A stretch of 25,713 bases of DNA, from IMG/VR virus record IMGVR_UViG_3300017971_002929, positions 1 to 25,713 of that record, one strand, 5' to 3'. The translations under genes were made by a program, and so were the position numbers. The notes below the pieces were generated by a model, which was given only the letters and a program-made list of their open reading frames with translations, was not told the origin of the DNA and did not search any database. This DNA is from a virus. This document shows, piece after piece, positions 1-5,372 of this stretch (the first letter of the stretch is position 1; every line of letters begins with the position of its first letter).

Positions 1-8
1 GAGACTGG

Positions 9-48
9 CGGACTGCTCGGACTGTTCGGACTGCTCGGACTTGGACTG
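9..48. repeat. 9-bp tandem repeat CGGACTGYT
   Basis: The unit CGGACTGYT occurs head to tail at 9-17, 18-26 and 27-35, followed by a degenerate copy from 36. The repeat is direct and not inverted. Its role is unknown; candidates are an iteron-like protein-binding site or slippage-generated low-complexity DNA. Confidence 0.8.
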
Positions 49-79
49 CCACACCAGAACGGATGTTCTAGTTCCCCCC

Positions 80-186
80 ATGCGTGTACGTGCGTACGCA
101 TGATGCGTATGTGTGAGCGTGTGTACGCAGGGGCGTATGTGAGCGTATGTGTGTACGTGCAGGGGCGTGCGTATAGGCGTGCGGGG
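80..186. repeat. Alternating purine/pyrimidine GTGTACG-rich repeats
   Basis: A run rich in TGCG, TGTGTACG and GCGTATG steps. Two imperfect copies of GTGTGTACG(TG)CAGGGGCGT lie at 119-136 and 149-168, about 30 bp apart. TGCGTACGCA at 91-100 is a perfect palindrome. Alternating purine/pyrimidine DNA of this kind can adopt unusual helical forms. Function is not known. Confidence 0.7.
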
Positions 187-306
187 GAGGCTAAGCTCTT
201 CCACGAGGACTAGCTACGGGTAGCTTCGTTTTGTGAGCGATTTTCTTTTTGAGTTTGGCTCTCGCAAATGTATCACCGAGGGCTTATTAGAGCTCTTATA
301 CGAGCA

Positions 307-340
307 AAACCCCCAAAGAGCCTAGCGACTTCGGGGGTTT
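307..340 (-). terminator. Hairpin terminator of the leftward operon
   Basis: A 12-bp stem with one mismatch (307-318 pairing with 329-340) contains five consecutive G-C pairs and a 10-nt loop. Read on the minus strand it ends in a short T run (GGGGGTTTT). It lies about 70 bp past the stop of the last leftward gene, where an operon end is expected. Confidence 0.75.
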
Positions 341-343
341 GCG

Positions 344-423
344 CTCCACCAAACGGTGGAGGATGCCAGACACCCTAACCAATCGTAACTGGTAGGGCGA
401 CCAACCCGCTTATCCTCCAACCT
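344..423 (-). other. Additional hairpins before the terminator
   Basis: A perfect 7-bp stem CTCCACC/GGTGGAG with an AAAC loop lies at 344-361, and a bulged stem CCCTAACCA/TGGTAGGG at 373-397. GGAGGAT at 358-364 could instead pair with ATCCTCC at 413-419, enclosing the second hairpin. Together with the terminator this makes a structured 3' end for the leftward transcript, slightly entering the last gene. It may protect the mRNA end or be a small structured RNA; tRNA-like features are absent. Confidence 0.4.
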
Positions 424-619
424 CCTGCGGGGTGGGTTTTCGTGTTAATCGTATTGTGTATTGGATACCGTTCCACCAACCTGACTTAAAGGCTACCATG
501 TCGTTGTAGTAATCATGGTGGTGCCACTTAGACACAATTCCATTATGTTCAGGCTTATCATGGGGATTTAGTTCCCATATCACATCCTTATTAAACCTAA
601 CGGCAAGATTTCCATCCAT
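410..619 (-). CDS. Small hypothetical phage protein (69 aa)
   Basis: Not recognised. It is the last gene of the leftward operon and overlaps the previous gene by 23 bp. A purine-rich AGAGAG stretch precedes its ATG and serves as a weak SD. The protein is rich in His, Trp, Tyr and Asn, with an HHHDYYND stretch near the middle, and has no membrane segment. The position at the end of a tight string of small overlapping genes supports it being real, but no role can be assigned. Composition suggests a small soluble protein. Confidence 0.6.
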   Translation of the reverse strand: MDGNLAVRFNKDVIWELNPHDKPEHNGIVSKWHHHDYYNDMVAFKSGWWNGIQYTIRLTRKPTPQEVGG

Positions 620-812
620 ACCGTATCTCTCTTACTCTCTGCTCGTATATTTGCTCCAAGTCATAAACACCAAGGCATTCGGTTATCTCTTCATCGGTTG
701 GGGTATCCACATACTCAGGGAACTTCCTGAACCATAGTTTTACCAACCATAAGGGATACTGGTAAGTTTTTCTCTTATCCCCCGTGAAAACTATAAATGC
801 CTTACTCTTCAT
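597..812 (-). CDS. Small hypothetical phage protein (71 aa)
   Basis: Not recognised. The open frame extends upstream to 926, but that would place over 100 bp inside the previous gene. The ATG at 812, overlapping the previous gene by 11 bp, fits the spacing of this operon best; an ATG at 846 is an alternative. The product starts MKSKAFIVFTGDK, has a Tyr/Trp-rich middle, and ends in an acidic then basic helix-prone segment. No catalytic motif or membrane segment is visible. The weak SD suggests translation coupled to the upstream gene. Confidence 0.5.
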   Translation of the reverse strand: MKSKAFIVFTGDKRKTYQYPLWLVKLWFRKFPEYVDTPTDEEITECLGVYDLEQIYEQRVREIRYGWKSCR

Positions 813-1113
813 CTGGTGTATCTGGTAACATACTATCTGGCCACTCATACCTCTTATGGTATTGCACAGCACAGACAAAAAAGTCTTGTGGGGTACCAAA
901 GGGCTTTGCAGCACCAGAAGTTGCAAAGTAGTATTCTATCTCGTCAGGAGTCGCTAGTTTCAGGCACTCCATAGCATGAGTTCCCCATCTAGCATCACAC
1001 TCCTGATAAATCTTAACTGTTTCGTTTAGGTCATCCCTAAAATCCCACCGTAGTCGATAATAATCTCTATCACGATAGGTTGTGAATATCACGCTGTTTG
1101 CTTGTAATGGCAT
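802..1113 (-). CDS. Hypothetical phage protein (103 aa)
   Basis: Not recognised. The ATG is preceded by a strong SD (GGGGAGGT, about 5 nt away), which makes both gene and start convincing. The start lies 44 bp inside the end of the zinc-ribbon gene upstream, so the two are probably translationally coupled. The protein is rich in Tyr, Asp and Arg, has two cysteines without a paired metal motif, and ends in an acidic tail (DTPDEE). It looks soluble and cytoplasmic. No function is assigned. Confidence 0.75.
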   Translation of the reverse strand: MPLQANSVIFTTYRDRDYYRLRWDFRDDLNETVKIYQECDARWGTHAMECLKLATPDEIEYYFATSGAAKPFGTPQDFFVCAVQYHKRYEWPDSMLPDTPDEE

Positions 1114-1234
1114 AATTTACCTCCCCATTTTCTATATGGATTAAATGTGATGGGAGTGGCTGGCACTCACATATCTCACATGTATCTCCCTTACAATCGG
1201 TGGGTCTTCCACAGTATTTACAAACGCAAGCCAT
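1070..1234 (-). CDS. Cys-rich zinc-ribbon-like protein (54 aa)
   Basis: The chosen ATG at 1234 has a strong SD (GGAGGT, 5-6 nt upstream) and lies just downstream of the promoter at 1265-1293. A longer frame to 1276 would start inside the promoter -10 region. The first 25 residues carry clustered cysteines (CVCKYC, then DCKGDTCEICEC), a knuckle arrangement typical of small zinc-binding proteins. The rest is hydrophilic. Such phage proteins often act as nucleic-acid or protein-binding modulators; no specific role can be inferred. It is first in the downstream sub-operon. Confidence 0.75.
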   Translation of the reverse strand: MACVCKYCGRPTDCKGDTCEICECQPLPSHLIHIENGEVNYAITSKQRDIHNLS

Positions 1235-1264
1235 AGCATACCTCCAAAAGTTGAATAGGTATCC

Positions 1265-1293
1265 ATTATACCACATTTAGAGGTATTTGTCAA
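1265..1293 (-). promoter_or_regulatory. Sigma70-type promoter, leftward, internal
   Basis: On the minus strand, a perfect TTGACA (1288-1293), a 17-bp spacer and a perfect TATAAT (1265-1270), with TG one base before the -10 (extended -10). The spacer starts AAAT, as at the divergent promoters near 2600. It lies between the gene ending at 1306 and the gene starting at 1234, so it should add transcription for the four distal leftward genes. Confidence 0.85.
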
Positions 1294-1305
1294 TAGTCTT
1301 TAGCC

Positions 1306-1494
1306 CTAAATTTCTGTGGAATTTATAATGTCTTCGGTTATGTCTTCGCCGTCTACATTATAAAACCCTAAGATATCACTTAAGTCTAACTCTGGGTCAA
1401 ACTCACTATAACTGAAACTTAACCCACATTCTTCACACTCCCATACACCATTACTAGGCTGTATCATGGGAGTAAAACAACACGGACACTCCAT
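1306..1494 (-). CDS. Acidic zinc-ribbon protein (62 aa)
   Basis: The N-terminus has a clear four-cysteine ribbon: CPCC at residues 3-6 and CEEC about 15 residues later, each pair on a short knuckle. The following 35 residues are strongly acidic (DPELDLSDILG and beyond). The SD AAGGAG is 8 nt upstream of the ATG. The first half resembles the protein at 3174-3356 on the other strand (same M-[KE]-C-P-x-C start and same spacing), so they may be paralogues. The metal site is seen; function is unknown. Confidence 0.8.
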   Translation of the reverse strand: MECPCCFTPMIQPSNGVWECEECGLSFSYSEFDPELDLSDILGFYNVDGEDITEDIINSTEI

Positions 1495-1520
1495 CTACTT
1501 ACTCCTTATTGTCTGTCTCA

Positions 1521-1802
1521 TTAGTTCTTCATCCCCTTTCGTCTAACCGTTTTATCTGGGTAACTAGTCATATGCTTCTCGGTATCCCAATGGTAGGTGT
1601 CAGGCTTTAAATCATCTGGGGGTTCATTGGTACGCTTCCACCCTTCTCCTATCCATTCATTCATATGGATACTGGGCACAGTATAAACCCTCTGGAGCTT
1701 ACATTCACAGTGAGCACACCAATGAGGGTCACTGGCTTCTGCCATCGGTTTCTGTATCAACACCTCCATACGACAATTAGGGCACACATACGGATAAAAC
1801 AT
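1521..1802 (-). CDS. FmdB-like zinc-ribbon protein (93 aa)
   Basis: Residues 1-46 follow the FmdB-type zinc-ribbon pattern: YPYVCPNC, a spacer of about 20 residues, CAHCEC, then RVYTVPSI, matching the family's usual RVFSAPAI-like end. The family is common in bacteria and phages as a small putative regulator; its biochemical role is not established. The C-terminal half is polar, aromatic and basic. The start lies 26 bp inside the preceding membrane-protein gene with a weak SD (GGATGG), suggesting coupling. Assignment rests on motif spacing, not on a search. Confidence 0.75.
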   Translation of the reverse strand: MFYPYVCPNCRMEVLIQKPMAEASDPHWCAHCECKLQRVYTVPSIHMNEWIGEGWKRTNEPPDDLKPDTYHWDTEKHMTSYPDKTVRRKGMKN

Positions 1803-2034
1803 CTGCTATACACCATCCTATCATAGCTAAATAAAATCCAGAGACAAAACCATAGACATCTTTGTAGCTGTGGTCAACCTTCCTCCACTCCTGTATGTAC
1901 TCATAACCCAAAAAAGCCAAGAGACAGGCAATCCCACCTAAAGGTACCACCACTAACACAAAAGAATTTATTACACCCACTGGGAAGTGCATTAAAAACC
2001 TTTTATTCAATACCGACAATATCTCTGATTTCAT
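1777..2034 (-). CDS. Small two-helix membrane protein (85 aa)
   Basis: Two hydrophobic segments are visible, about residues 20-44 and 62-83, separated by a short charged stretch (EWRKVDHSYKD). An inner-membrane protein with a cytoplasmic or periplasmic hairpin loop is likely. The pattern HFPVG at the start of the first helix and YKDxxGF before the second recalls conserved small membrane proteins in other phage genomes. A GAAGGT SD precedes the ATG. A holin is possible, but its place in this early-type operon and the lack of a neighbouring lysin do not support that call. Confidence 0.75.
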   Translation of the reverse strand: MKSEILSVLNKRFLMHFPVGVINSFVLVVVPLGGIACLLAFLGYEYIQEWRKVDHSYKDVYGFVSGFYLAMIGWCIADVLSVCVP

Positions 2035-2188
2035 TTATTACCTTCTCTATGTTGTACAAAACCTCACCAAACGTAATTTTATCTAAGACTATAGCTCTAC
2101 CCTCAAGAAAAGCGTCCCTTAAACAACGTAATTCATTCAGCAACTCTGGTTCTGTTAGGGTTTTATCCCCATTTTGCTGGTTTTCCAC
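2003..2188 (-). CDS. Small helical hypothetical protein (61 aa), GTG start
   Basis: Not recognised. A GTG start with GGAG 7 nt upstream gives a 61-residue, mostly helical, charged protein. It overlaps the preceding gene by 26 bp and the following one by 32 bp, as is typical in this operon. Hydrophobic residues recur at helix spacing in the second half (ITFGEVLYNIEKVINEI), suggesting a dimerising helix. No catalytic or DNA-binding motif is visible. Confidence 0.65.
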   Translation of the reverse strand: MENQQNGDKTLTEPELLNELRCLRDAFLEGRAIVLDKITFGEVLYNIEKVINEIRDIVGIE

Positions 2189-2528
2189 CTAAATTCTCCA
2201 ACTCTACGATTACTTTAGCTCTTTTACGGTCAGCAGAAGGTGAAAAATCCCCTCGTAGACGGTTATAATGGTTAATTAACACCTTACGACGGTGCCTTTG
2301 GGTCTTATTTAGCTCCATACGAGGTCTTCCACCAGCCCCATTGAGCGGTTTTGACTCCGATAACACCTTCAATCGTTCATCTAACCAACACTGAGGGTGG
2401 AAATAGAAGGGTCTCTTGTACCCAGGCTTCACAAAAGTGAACACAATCATAGGTTCATCTTTGGAAATCACCTCACTACAGTACTGACAGGGGGTTTTTC
2501 TGCTGCACCACTTAAAAACAATGTTCAT
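2163..2528 (-). CDS. Putative zinc-finger protein, basic C-terminus (121 aa)
   Basis: First gene of the leftward operon, directly under the divergent promoter. Residues 8-47 hold C-x5-C-x2-C and a later H-x2-C (FYFHPQCW), an arrangement resembling PARP-type zinc fingers, which bind DNA ends or nicks. The second half is basic, with many Arg/Lys (TQRHRRKVLINHYNRLRGD), consistent with nucleic-acid binding. A DNA-binding early protein is the best guess. The SD is weak (AGAGA), with an AT-rich inverted repeat in the leader at 2540-2563. Metal ligands are seen; the family is inferred. Confidence 0.7.
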   Translation of the reverse strand: MNIVFKWCSRKTPCQYCSEVISKDEPMIVFTFVKPGYKRPFYFHPQCWLDERLKVLSESKPLNGAGGRPRMELNKTQRHRRKVLINHYNRLRGDFSPSADRKRAKVIVELENLGGKPAKWG

Positions 2529-2577
2529 GATTTTTCTCTATATTATTATTATTAAAATAATATCAAGTTTTGTCATC

Positions 2578-2606
2578 ATTATAACACATTTCGACTCATT
2601 TGTCAA
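2578..2606 (-). promoter_or_regulatory. Sigma70-type promoter, leftward, divergent pair
   Basis: On the minus strand, TTGACA (2601-2606), a 17-bp spacer and TATAAT (2578-2583), both perfect, with an extended -10 TGT. It drives the leftward operon from 2528 and leaves a leader of about 45 nt. It mirrors the rightward promoter around position 2615. Confidence 0.9.
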
Positions 2607-2623
2607 CCCCTAAGACCAAAAAC

Positions 2624-2652
2624 TTGACAAATGTTCTAATTTGTGTTATAAT
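2624..2652 (+). promoter_or_regulatory. Sigma70-type promoter, rightward, start of late block
   Basis: TTGACA (2624-2629), a 17-bp spacer and TATAAT (2647-2652), with extended -10 TGT. The first gene starts at 2663, only 10 bp after the -10. The predicted transcript would therefore begin about 3-5 nt before the ATG, making it leaderless or nearly so. Confidence 0.9.
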
Positions 2653-2662
2653 ATAAGGGAAA

Positions 2663-3214
2663 ATGGGTGAAATTATACCTTGGGCACCAGCTTACCCTTA
2701 TATTCCGTCTAACCCACGTAAGCAGTTGTTCATAAACTACCGAATAGCTGGTCACACCGAAAGAGAGGCCATGCTATTAGTTGGCGTCAAAGAAAGAGCC
2801 CTCTATAAGTGGAAACAGCTTGATAAAGATTTTGCCTACTGGAATTCTGACGGTATAGAACAACTAAGAAAGGAATCTAGAGAGAAATTAGTTGGAGACC
2901 TGTTTGCTATCAACGCCCACATGGTTGAGCAGATAGACCAAGTATTCTTAAGAAGAATTTCAGCTAAAATAAACAAAGGTGTGGTATTAACGCAAGAGGA
3001 GCAGAAGCAATTAGATAAGCTTCGTAACCTATACGCAATGCCAACACAACAACAAGCAGCTAAAAACTACGTGAAGGAAGGCAAAAAGGAGGGTACATCT
3101 ATCGTGCAGTTTTTCTTAGACATGGATAAACGCAAGGGTGAGACTGTAGATGGGGTATTCAGGGAGGTTAACGATGAAGTGCCCCATTTGTCAACTCCCC
3201 TTGGTCAAACGTAG
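2663..3214 (+). CDS. terS: Putative terminase small subunit (183 aa)
   Basis: Small terminases recognise phage DNA and hand it to the large subunit. This protein has a predicted helix-turn-helix at about residues 22-55 (FINYRIAGHTEREAMLLVGV, then ALYKWKQLD). A charged helical middle suited to oligomerisation and a polar tail follow. Size and position, first in the rightward block and shortly before the large terminase, fit the family. The ATG at 2663 is nearly at the predicted transcription start. AAGGGA lies only 3 nt before it, so initiation is probably leaderless-like. Another DNA-binding protein is the main alternative, since the call rests on HTH plus context. Confidence 0.65.
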   Translation: MGEIIPWAPAYPYIPSNPRKQLFINYRIAGHTEREAMLLVGVKERALYKWKQLDKDFAYWNSDGIEQLRKESREKLVGDLFAINAHMVEQIDQVFLRRISAKINKGVVLTQEEQKQLDKLRNLYAMPTQQQAAKNYVKEGKKEGTSIVQFFLDMDKRKGETVDGVFREVNDEVPHLSTPLGQT

Positions 3215-3356
3215 TGAAAAGCTGTGGGAGTGCAAAACATGCCCATACAAAATAGTAGCGACTACCACCAGCTTACAGACCACGACCTCCTCATTATTGT
3301 TGCCGAACACTGTAGAGAATTCAGAGAAGATATCAAAGACGTGCGAAGACGTTTAG
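3174..3356 (+). CDS. Zinc-ribbon protein overlapping two genes (60 aa)
   Basis: The ATG at 3174 follows a strong SD (GGGAGGT) and gives MKCPICQLP, then WECKTCPYK: a classic two-knuckle zinc ribbon within the first 27 residues. The remaining 33 residues are low-complexity Thr/Ser/Leu and then polar. The gene begins 41 bp inside the terminase small-subunit gene and overlaps the next ORF (3239-3466) by 118 bp in another frame. The ribbon half resembles the leftward protein at 1306-1494. The ribbon and its SD argue that it is real; the tail may be constrained by the overlapping frame. Confidence 0.65.
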   Translation: MKCPICQLPLVKRSEKLWECKTCPYKIVATTTSLQTTTSSLLLPNTVENSEKISKTCEDV

Positions 3357-3466
3357 ATGAATCAAACAAGGTAAAACCTCGTATCGCACGGTTAGAGGCA
3401 ATAGTTGGTATCCTAACGGTCTTAGGTTTGGGCACAGGGATACCAGCGGGTCTGGGGGTATTTTGA
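3239..3466 (+). CDS. Coiled-coil plus C-terminal membrane segment protein (75 aa)
   Basis: The chosen ATG at 3239 has GGGAG 8 nt upstream; a GTG at 3224 is possible. About residues 10-53 form a charged amphipathic helix (DIKDVRRRLDES, then KPRIARLEAIV), followed by one hydrophobic segment (IVGILTVLGLGTGIPAGLGVF) reaching the C-terminus. This coiled coil plus single anchor layout resembles XhlA-type and similar small phage membrane proteins, some of which take part in lysis. No lysin is adjacent, so the role is open. Its first half overlaps the zinc-ribbon gene by 118 bp. Confidence 0.65.
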   Translation: MPIQNSSDYHQLTDHDLLIIVAEHCREFREDIKDVRRRLDESNKVKPRIARLEAIVGILTVLGLGTGIPAGLGVF

Positions 3467-3591
3467 AGCCAAGGTCACCAAGACAGAGAGCAGCCAGCAG
3501 ACGTAACGTACAGAAAGCGCATATTGCAAGAGCGTTGATGCCTCGTGGCCTGAGTAGATACCTTAGGCAGTTGCGAAAATATGTCGTATGA
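3463..3591 (+). CDS. Highly basic micro-protein (42 aa), TTG start
   Basis: The TTG start overlaps the TGA stop of the previous gene (TTGA) and follows a G-rich SD-like run (GGGGG, about 6 nt upstream). The frame stays open for 42 codons and ends at a TGA inside the next gene's start region. The product is very basic, with Arg/Lys at about a third of positions (KPRSPRQRAASRRN). It could bind nucleic acid or be a packaging-associated peptide. Support comes from position, tiling and composition only. A non-coding gap is the alternative. Confidence 0.45.
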   Translation: MKPRSPRQRAASRRNVQKAHIARALMPRGLSRYLRQLRKYVV

Positions 3592-3835
3592 AAATAGATG
3601 GAATATGCAGAGAGACAAAGATAAAGGATGCTATCTTTATCATAGCTGTCTCTCTTGTCCTTTCAGCACTTGTATATTTGAAGGTAGAGAGAAGGATATT
3701 GAAGAAACGCTAAGTATAAGCTCCAGAGAAGCAGCCGATTACTTAGGTATTTCAGTTCGTCATGTTAACAGACTCAGACAAAAGTACAGGGAATCTAAAA
3801 GAGTCCCTCAAGAGGAACAAGAGAGAGTTTATTGA
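3581..3835 (+). CDS. Cys-cluster plus helix-turn-helix protein (84 aa)
   Basis: Cysteines at residues 17, 23, 26 and 31 (CLSCPFSTC) form a probable metal site. Residues about 46-72 (ISSREAADYLGISVRHVNRL) form a helix-turn-helix of the MerR/excisionase-like or sigma-region type. A DNA-binding regulator or terminase accessory protein is likely. No clear SD precedes the ATG at 3581; an ATG at 3605 would keep the HTH but lose the first eight residues. Its 3' end overlaps the large-terminase frame by 74 bp if the latter starts at 3762. Confidence 0.65.
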   Translation: MSYENRWNMQRDKDKGCYLYHSCLSCPFSTCIFEGREKDIEETLSISSREAADYLGISVRHVNRLRQKYRESKRVPQEEQERVY

Positions 3836-5372
3836 GACATTCCTCACAATAAAAGACAAAGGGAGGAACATTGTACCGTTTAAGCTTAACCCAATTCAAG
3901 CGGATATGGCTACAACCCGTACAAACTCTGACATCTACGTTAAGCCACGTCAAGTGGGGGCTTCTGAATATTTTATTGCAGATGTACTATGTGAGACTGT
4001 CATAGTTCCAGGTACAAACTCGGTACTGATAGCTTATGAAGAAGAAACAACCAAACGATTACTGTCAAAGGCAGACTTCTTCTTCAACAGATTAGACGGG
4101 TACGAATGGGATGGATTACCCACAAGATACCATGATTCAGAATTCAAGAAAACCTTTAGATACTATGAGGAGCGTAATAACCCAAAGAGCAGTCAGTTTG
4201 CACCACCTAGCACTCTTTACATTGCTTCTGCTCGCTCTTTCGTTATGGCTCGTGGCGATGCCTACCATAACATTATTGCAGACGAGTTCGCTTTTTGGCC
4301 TTACCCAGATAAACTTGTAGAGGTATTAGGTGGAAGAACACCAGATAGCAGAATCATCATATTATCCACCCCAAATGGGGAAGAGAACCAATTCTGTGAA
4401 ATGTACAGGACGGCCTGTGAAAAGATGCTTACAAACGAGAACGTCTACACGCCACACTTCTACACATGGCTACAACATCCCGAATACGTTCTGTCACCTG
4501 ATGATACTCTTACACTATCCAAAGATAGGGTGTCGCCTCTTGAAGACATCACCCCAGAAGAGTATGCTCTAATGGAAGGTGTGTGGCAAGCGTCTGAAGA
4601 ACAAATAAGATGGAGAAGATATAAGATAGCTGAGGTAGAACAGTTGCGTCGTATGGGGGAAACCCGTGTTCTGTTTTCTCAAGAGTTTCCAGAGGATGAC
4701 ACAACCTGTTTTATTACCTTTGGAGATATGGTATACGATGGGGAAATCCTCGCAGAAAAACTCAAAACCGCTTTCCCTGCTCCACATCATATGTTTAATG
4801 TTGACATTTGGGAGTTACCCCAAGAAGGACAAAAATACCTGATATCTGTAGACCCAGGAGTAGGTAAACAATCTATGACAGCTATCACTGTGTGGAGGTT
4901 TGAATTCGATGAATCTGGTGATGAGAAGGCAATACATTGCGCCACCTGTTGGGGGCTTTATGGAGCAGAACGAACCAATGATTGTGCACGTAATCTCGGT
5001 AAATTCTACAACTGGGGAACAATATCTACAGAAGCAAACATTGAAACCCTTGCCATACTCCTTAAAGGCTACCCCAATCTCTACAGGCGTAGAGACCTCC
5101 AGACTGGAAAGCCTACTTTGGATATAGGTTGGGTAACTACAGCCAAAACGAAACCTATTATGGTAAATGAACTGATGATGATGTTACCTAACATGGAAAT
5201 CCATGATGAACGCATTATCAAAGAAATAAGAAACATGAGATATGATAACAATGAGCGAGTAAGGTCTGCTGGTTTTGATGACCTTCATGATTCTGCTGCT
5301 ATTGCTATGATTACTCGCCAGTCCAGACCTATGACCACTGGACTTATCTTTAATTACGGGAGGAAGAAATAA
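3762..5372 (+). CDS. terL: Terminase large subunit (536 aa)
   Basis: This is the packaging motor: an N-terminal ATPase and a C-terminal RNase H-like nuclease that translocates and cuts phage DNA at the portal. Visible motifs are a deviant Walker A, KPRQVGAS, at residues 61-68 (no Lys before Ser, as in some terminases), Walker B IIADE at 171-175, and the coupling motif LSTPNG near 200. The nuclease acidic residues follow: D364 in SVDPG, E in TEAN, and the DDLHDSAA cluster at 506-513. Length is typical. The start is uncertain: the ATG at 3762 lacks an SD and sits 74 bp inside the upstream gene, yet the family-like sequence begins only about 20 residues in. Confidence 0.93.
   Translation: MLTDSDKSTGNLKESLKRNKREFIETFLTIKDKGRNIVPFKLNPIQADMATTRTNSDIYVKPRQVGASEYFIADVLCETVIVPGTNSVLIAYEEETTKRLLSKADFFFNRLDGYEWDGLPTRYHDSEFKKTFRYYEERNNPKSSQFAPPSTLYIASARSFVMARGDAYHNIIADEFAFWPYPDKLVEVLGGRTPDSRIIILSTPNGEENQFCEMYRTACEKMLTNENVYTPHFYTWLQHPEYVLSPDDTLTLSKDRVSPLEDITPEEYALMEGVWQASEEQIRWRRYKIAEVEQLRRMGETRVLFSQEFPEDDTTCFITFGDMVYDGEILAEKLKTAFPAPHHMFNVDIWELPQEGQKYLISVDPGVGKQSMTAITVWRFEFDESGDEKAIHCATCWGLYGAERTNDCARNLGKFYNWGTISTEANIETLAILLKGYPNLYRRRDLQTGKPTLDIGWVTTAKTKPIMVNELMMMLPNMEIHDERIIKEIRNMRYDNNERVRSAGFDDLHDSAAIAMITRQSRPMTTGLIFNYGRKK

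Larger units (their letters stand above)
1..306. other. Gene-poor left end, GC-rich repeats
   Basis: No convincing coding region was found here. The first 190 bases are G-rich and built from short repeats (listed separately), unlike the AT-richer genes that follow. Positions 200-222 contain a small AGCTA/TAGCT hairpin with a CGGG loop, and an AGAGCTCT palindrome lies near 290-297. The segment lies beyond the leftward terminator, so it may be untranscribed. It could hold a replication or packaging site, or be a repeat-rich contig end; the sequence does not decide. Confidence 0.5.
2578..2652. repeat. Mirror-symmetric inverted repeats spanning divergent promoters
   Basis: CATTTGTCAA at 2597-2606 and TTGACAAATG at 2624-2633 are perfect inverted copies. 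ATTATAACACA at 2578-2588 and TGTGTTATAAT at 2642-2652 are also perfect inverted copies. Both pairs share the same centre, 2615. Part of this follows from two similar promoters facing apart, but the match extends into the spacers, so a shared regulator site is possible. Confidence 0.8.

Noticed and set aside
1-190. CRISPR array from the short repeats at the left end
   Set aside because: Repeats are 9 bp and contiguous or diffuse, with no regular spacers.
300-430. Possible tRNA from the cluster of hairpins
   Set aside because: No acceptor stem closing around a T-loop GTTCRA-type sequence and no anticodon arm could be placed.
1777-2034. Calling the two-helix membrane protein a holin
   Set aside because: No endolysin neighbour and it lies in the small-gene leftward operon; the fold alone is not enough.
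4800-4840. TTGACA at 4801 as an internal promoter
   Set aside because: No acceptable -10 hexamer occurs 16-18 bp downstream; it lies within the terminase coding sequence.
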